Source: Glandiceps talaboti
Lineage: Eukaryota > Hemichordata > Enteropneusta > Spengelidae
Assembly: GCF_964340395.1 (NCBI RefSeq)
Contig: NC_135551.1
Coordinates: forward strand, 28,310,880-28,374,879
Direction: 5' to 3'
Length of the DNA: 64,000 bases
Part shown: piece after piece, positions 60,901 to 64,000 of the stretch
How the letters are laid out: each line of letters opens with the position of its first letter
Numbering within the stretch: the stretch's first letter is position 1
Position numbers and translations under genes: made by a program
The notes under the pieces: model-generated
What the model saw: the letters and a program-made list of their open reading frames with translations, nothing else
The model's database searches: none
Told to the model about the DNA's origin: nothing

Positions 60901-63900
60901 TATAAATTATTTTTATACTATAATTGCCATCAATATTGAGATAATTCTCAGAATTTGCCATAAATTCAAATAATTAAATGCATATTTTTTAATTTTTTTT
61001 AATTTTTAATTTTTTTTTTTTTTTTTTTTTATTTTTTTTTTTTGGGGGGGTAAAATTACAATATTTTTTTATTTTTTTTTTTACATATAAATGTGTTTGG
61101 CTGGGAGAATATAAAATATTCAAGACTACAGTGGTAGGCAAATTAAGGTTCTGATTACTGAATGTGTAAAACTAGATTCAGTATTCCAAGTGTTAAATAA
61201 ATTTGCAGTGATTTTACTTGGTTTTAATCCCACTGCTGCCACCATTTATAAAACTTTAACCTCCTTTACCTTAGTTAGTTACTGGATGTGACTAATAAAC
61301 TCTTATTCTTGAGTATAATGGAGTCACAGTCACAGCAAGTTGGCAGGCTATTGACAGCTGTACAACTACGCAAGATCATATTCATTCAAATTTCAATTAG
61401 TAGTGGATACATCTGGAGAACATATCTTGCATGGTTTTCAAGTAAGTCCTAAAAATCTGTATATTGAATTGAGAGAGTCTGATGTCTTACATAAAATGTA
61501 AGTGCATTATAAGGTCAAATCATGAGTTCATTTGAGTGGAAAGGTAACAGAACTATCCTAAATACCAGAGATGTCTTAGTGGCTGTATAACTAACACAGT
61601 AGAAGAATTGACTAAATATGGCATGGCTAGATGAAGGCTGAATCATCACCACCACTCTCTGCATAATTATACTTGGCAGCCAACACAGTACTGTCTCTGT
61701 TTCTTGCCAACTTAACTACCATCACCTCTCTGTTATTTCACCCTGGTTTTTATGGGTCACAATGCCCTTTCACTGTACAAATTACAATGTTCCAGTGATT
61801 TGACAAAAGTGTGATTTCTGCACAGTGGCATGTAGGCTATGATGGCATTATACTGTCAGACTTTAGTATTTTATAATCAATATTATCCAATATTTAGTGT
61901 GCATTTTCTTGAAATTTAACAAATACCAGTAATTTCTACAGAGTGGCTTGTAGATTAAACAACCTAAATAACTTGTAACCAAACTTTAGCATTGAAATCT
62001 AATTCCTGTGTGTTTACTCATTATATATACAACTTATTGAATTTGAACATAGAGTAGGATTTATCGTAAATACTAAAGTTTGGTTTCAAGTTAATCCTCT
62101 TTCTCCCAAGGGCTATTGTTCAGGTGTAAACATAAATTACTAGTTGGGAGAGAGAGAGAGGATTAATAAAAGTACAATCCCAGCTCATATATAGACCATT
62201 GGATTGATGGCGTTCTGTGTAGATAGTATGTATGTCTCTGAGTGGTTTTGTTGGCCATGGCAGGCATAATTCATTGGTGCATGTGTCAATTCAAGCTGTC
62301 GAATATGTTATGCTCATTGTCTGCTAAGTTTGAACTCCACTAATTATTCCAATGTCACATTACCAACTTTCACTTTTTCAATGTTTTGAAAAAACTGAAT
62401 ACATAGAGGAGATTCATAGCTTTCAAAATCTGTCTGGTTTATTGGGTATTACATATCAAATACTCAAATGAAATATTATATTCTGTAATTATAATTTAGG
62501 GTGGTCTAATACTAGCAATGGGTTTCTGTACTCAAAGAAAGTTTATAATAATTTACTACTTTGTGTATTATGTATTATTGAAATCATAACTTTGATAGGA
62601 GAAAAATAGATTCATAGATTTGCATAATTATGTATATAACACATACATACAGAGGATTACTATACCTTCTAACAATTTGAACCCTAATTCAAACTTCTTA
62701 ACCAATATCTAGGGATATCAACAATCCTTTTTTAATGATATCAACAAATATTCATGTAAGTAACATTAGAAAAATACAAGAACATCAGTTTTTTTTCCTT
62801 CAAAATAATGTCATCAGCTGCAATTTTACCAATAAGGTTTTTGCAAAATTATGTACTCTGGAAGTTAACTTTTAAAGCAAAACTACTGTGTCATTCATTC
62901 ATTCATTCATTCATTCATTCATGCATTCGTTCGTTCGTTCGTTCGTTCGTTCGTTCGTTCATTTGTTCGTTCGTTCGTTCTTTCGTTCGTCCGTTCACTC
63001 ACTCACTCACTCACTCACTCACTCACTCACTCACTCACTCACTCACTCACTCACTCACTCACTCACTCATTCATTCATTCATAAATCTTTTTTCCTGAAC
63101 TAACTGTAATATATGCATTGAAATAAACATACAGATTTCATATATGGCATACTTTTCACAGACTAATCAATTTCACATTTGGGAGGGGGGGGGGCACAAT
63201 TGTTGATTTTTGTTTCTATCTAGTTAACAAAAACATCTAATAGAATTTCATGTATGCACACAAAAACAAAAAACTCATTGACTTTTTGTTTTGGTTTCAA
63301 CATTCAAAAATAGTAAGCATGGTTTACATGGTAAATCAGTACAGAATATTTTTAAGGCAGCTTATTGCAGGAAGTAACTTTCACTTTAAATTGGAAATTG
63401 TGTGATTCATGTACCCCCCCCACCCACCCACCCACCCACCCACCCACCCACCCACCCACCCCAAAAGAAAGTAGGGTCTTAAACTGAACTTTACGTTGAT
63501 ATGAGATTATTCTTAAACTGGTGTTTCAAGTGGTGCTAATTAACTAATCCTACTAGTACTAGCCAAGTGAGTACATTGTAGCAGTTTAGGTGCTACATAG
63601 TATCGAATCATCTCTTCATAGATTTTGAAAATTGATGCCAGGATAGCACTAGATCATATAGGTAAGTAGCCCATAGACTTGGCTAACTGGTTTGACAATG
63701 AAAGCCAGTATGTTGAGTCACATAGTCTCTGGGCTACATGTACCAAGTATAATCCCCTCATGTCTGACTTACTGTCCCCTTCAACATCTAACTATCTTTC
63801 TGTGTATCTTTGTCTGACTACATATCACTTAGCACTATCTACCAACTAATGGGCTACAACATGGGTGGTATCCATCCTATATCAATCAATATCAAATACA

Positions 63901-64000
63901 TGTTTATAATCATCAAGAAATGTAATTTATACCAAAATGAAAACAGCTATTATTTCCTTTCCAAGGAAAACATTTTCACAGCTGTTACCTTTTTGACTTC
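57988..64000 (-). CDS. Transgelin/calponin-like actin-binding protein (5' end outside window)
   Basis: Actin-binding, muscle/cytoskeletal protein with one calponin-homology (CH) domain and one calponin-like repeat, as in transgelin, NP25, myophilin and Mp20. Exons on the minus strand: 63989-64000 (partial, reads EVKK), 60318-60445, 59174-59243, 58483-58620, 57988-58200; 186 residues visible plus TAA. The CH domain shows EAKEWIEAIVGEPF, YAESLKDGIMICKLANKISPG, FKMRENIEQFQKFAKSVGV and FQVVDLFEKGNISQ. After a linker (GPTLGPKQAQENVRDW) comes the repeat GLQMGSNKGASQAGQNFGLG near the C-terminus, which binds F-actin in relatives. Total length would be near the usual 190-200 aa, so only a few N-terminal residues are missing. 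Which paralogue it is cannot be told. Confidence 0.93.
58675..58872. repeat. 39-bp minisatellite (five copies) in an intron of the transgelin-like gene
   Basis: The unit of 13 codons is open on both strands (minus reading VAPVGCIPRTIIL; plus reading GMNPTGATNVMVL). It lies 55 bp upstream of the exon at 58483-58620. A multiple-of-three unit makes both frames open; no exon signals surround it, so it is not called coding. Confidence 0.8.
59955..60299. mobile_element. 345-bp palindromic element (MITE/fold-back), copy 2
   Basis: Same family as 990-1343: TTAAAGTGGTTATATGGATG at the left, CATCCATATAACCACTTTAA at the right, and a central TTATTGTAAGTACAATAA. Its arms are more diverged, with small deletions in the right arm. 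It lies in an intron of the transgelin-like gene, just beside the exon at 60318. Confidence 0.82.
62888..63084. repeat. (ATTC)n, (GTTC)n, (ACTC)n compound tract
   Basis: Three successive tetramer types, TTCA, then TTCG, then CTCA, closing with TTCA again. The order suggests stepwise expansion of variants of one tetramer. It sits in intron sequence of the transgelin-like gene. Confidence 0.9.
63414..63464. repeat. (CCCA)n microsatellite
   Basis: About 12 CCCA tetramers, pyrimidine-rich on the plus strand. Confidence 0.9.

Larger units (their letters stand above)
60446..63988. other. Intron of the transgelin-like gene
   Basis: 3.5 kb without exon-like sequence. It contains a T-rich block with a G run (60985-61082), the compound tetramer tract at 62888-63084 and (CCCA)n at 63414-63464. 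Confidence 0.75.

Overview
This is a eukaryotic (animal) genomic window. Its genes are split into many short exons with GT-AG introns. The DNA is AT-rich, full of microsatellites, minisatellites and small fold-back repeats, and its proteins are metazoan. The repeat style suggests a marine invertebrate (lophotrochozoan or invertebrate deuterostome), but I cannot name the species.

Three protein genes can be built, all on the minus strand. From right to left: (1) the 3' part of a transgelin/calponin-like actin-binding gene (57988-64000, 5' end outside the window); (2) a complete CDC5L gene (34676-46860, 15 coding exons, 798 aa), the Myb-like subunit of the PRP19 spliceosome complex; (3) a LRRK-family ROCO kinase (3044-26739, 25 coding exons, 2849 aa from the chosen ATG), ordered ankyrin repeats, LRRs, ROC GTPase, COR, kinase, WD40-like propeller. 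In both complete models every exon phase closes and the summed CDS is a multiple of three. The genes share no pathway; their adjacency looks incidental.

Layout: 1-3043 LRRK 3' flank with a 354-bp palindrome; 3044-26809 LRRK coding exons; 26810-31.4 kb a presumed long first intron; about 31.4-34.15 kb intergenic; 34.15-46.9 kb CDC5L; 46.9-57.4 kb a repeat-rich gap with one candidate small secreted cysteine-rich protein and a decayed polymerase-B fragment; 57.4-64 kb the transgelin-like gene.

The most striking pattern is that in five introns (LRRK introns 3, 9, 14 and 15; CDC5L intron 8) the tandem repeat just downstream of an exon is made from that exon's own 3' end plus its splice donor. Units are 86, 51, 61 and 74 bp, plus one short-unit array. 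This creates rows of duplicate 5' splice sites. The 51-bp array is in frame and would add 17 residues per unit at the ROC switch motif. The short-unit array also gives ten perfect CArg-box (CC(A/T)6GG) matches in about 350 bp.
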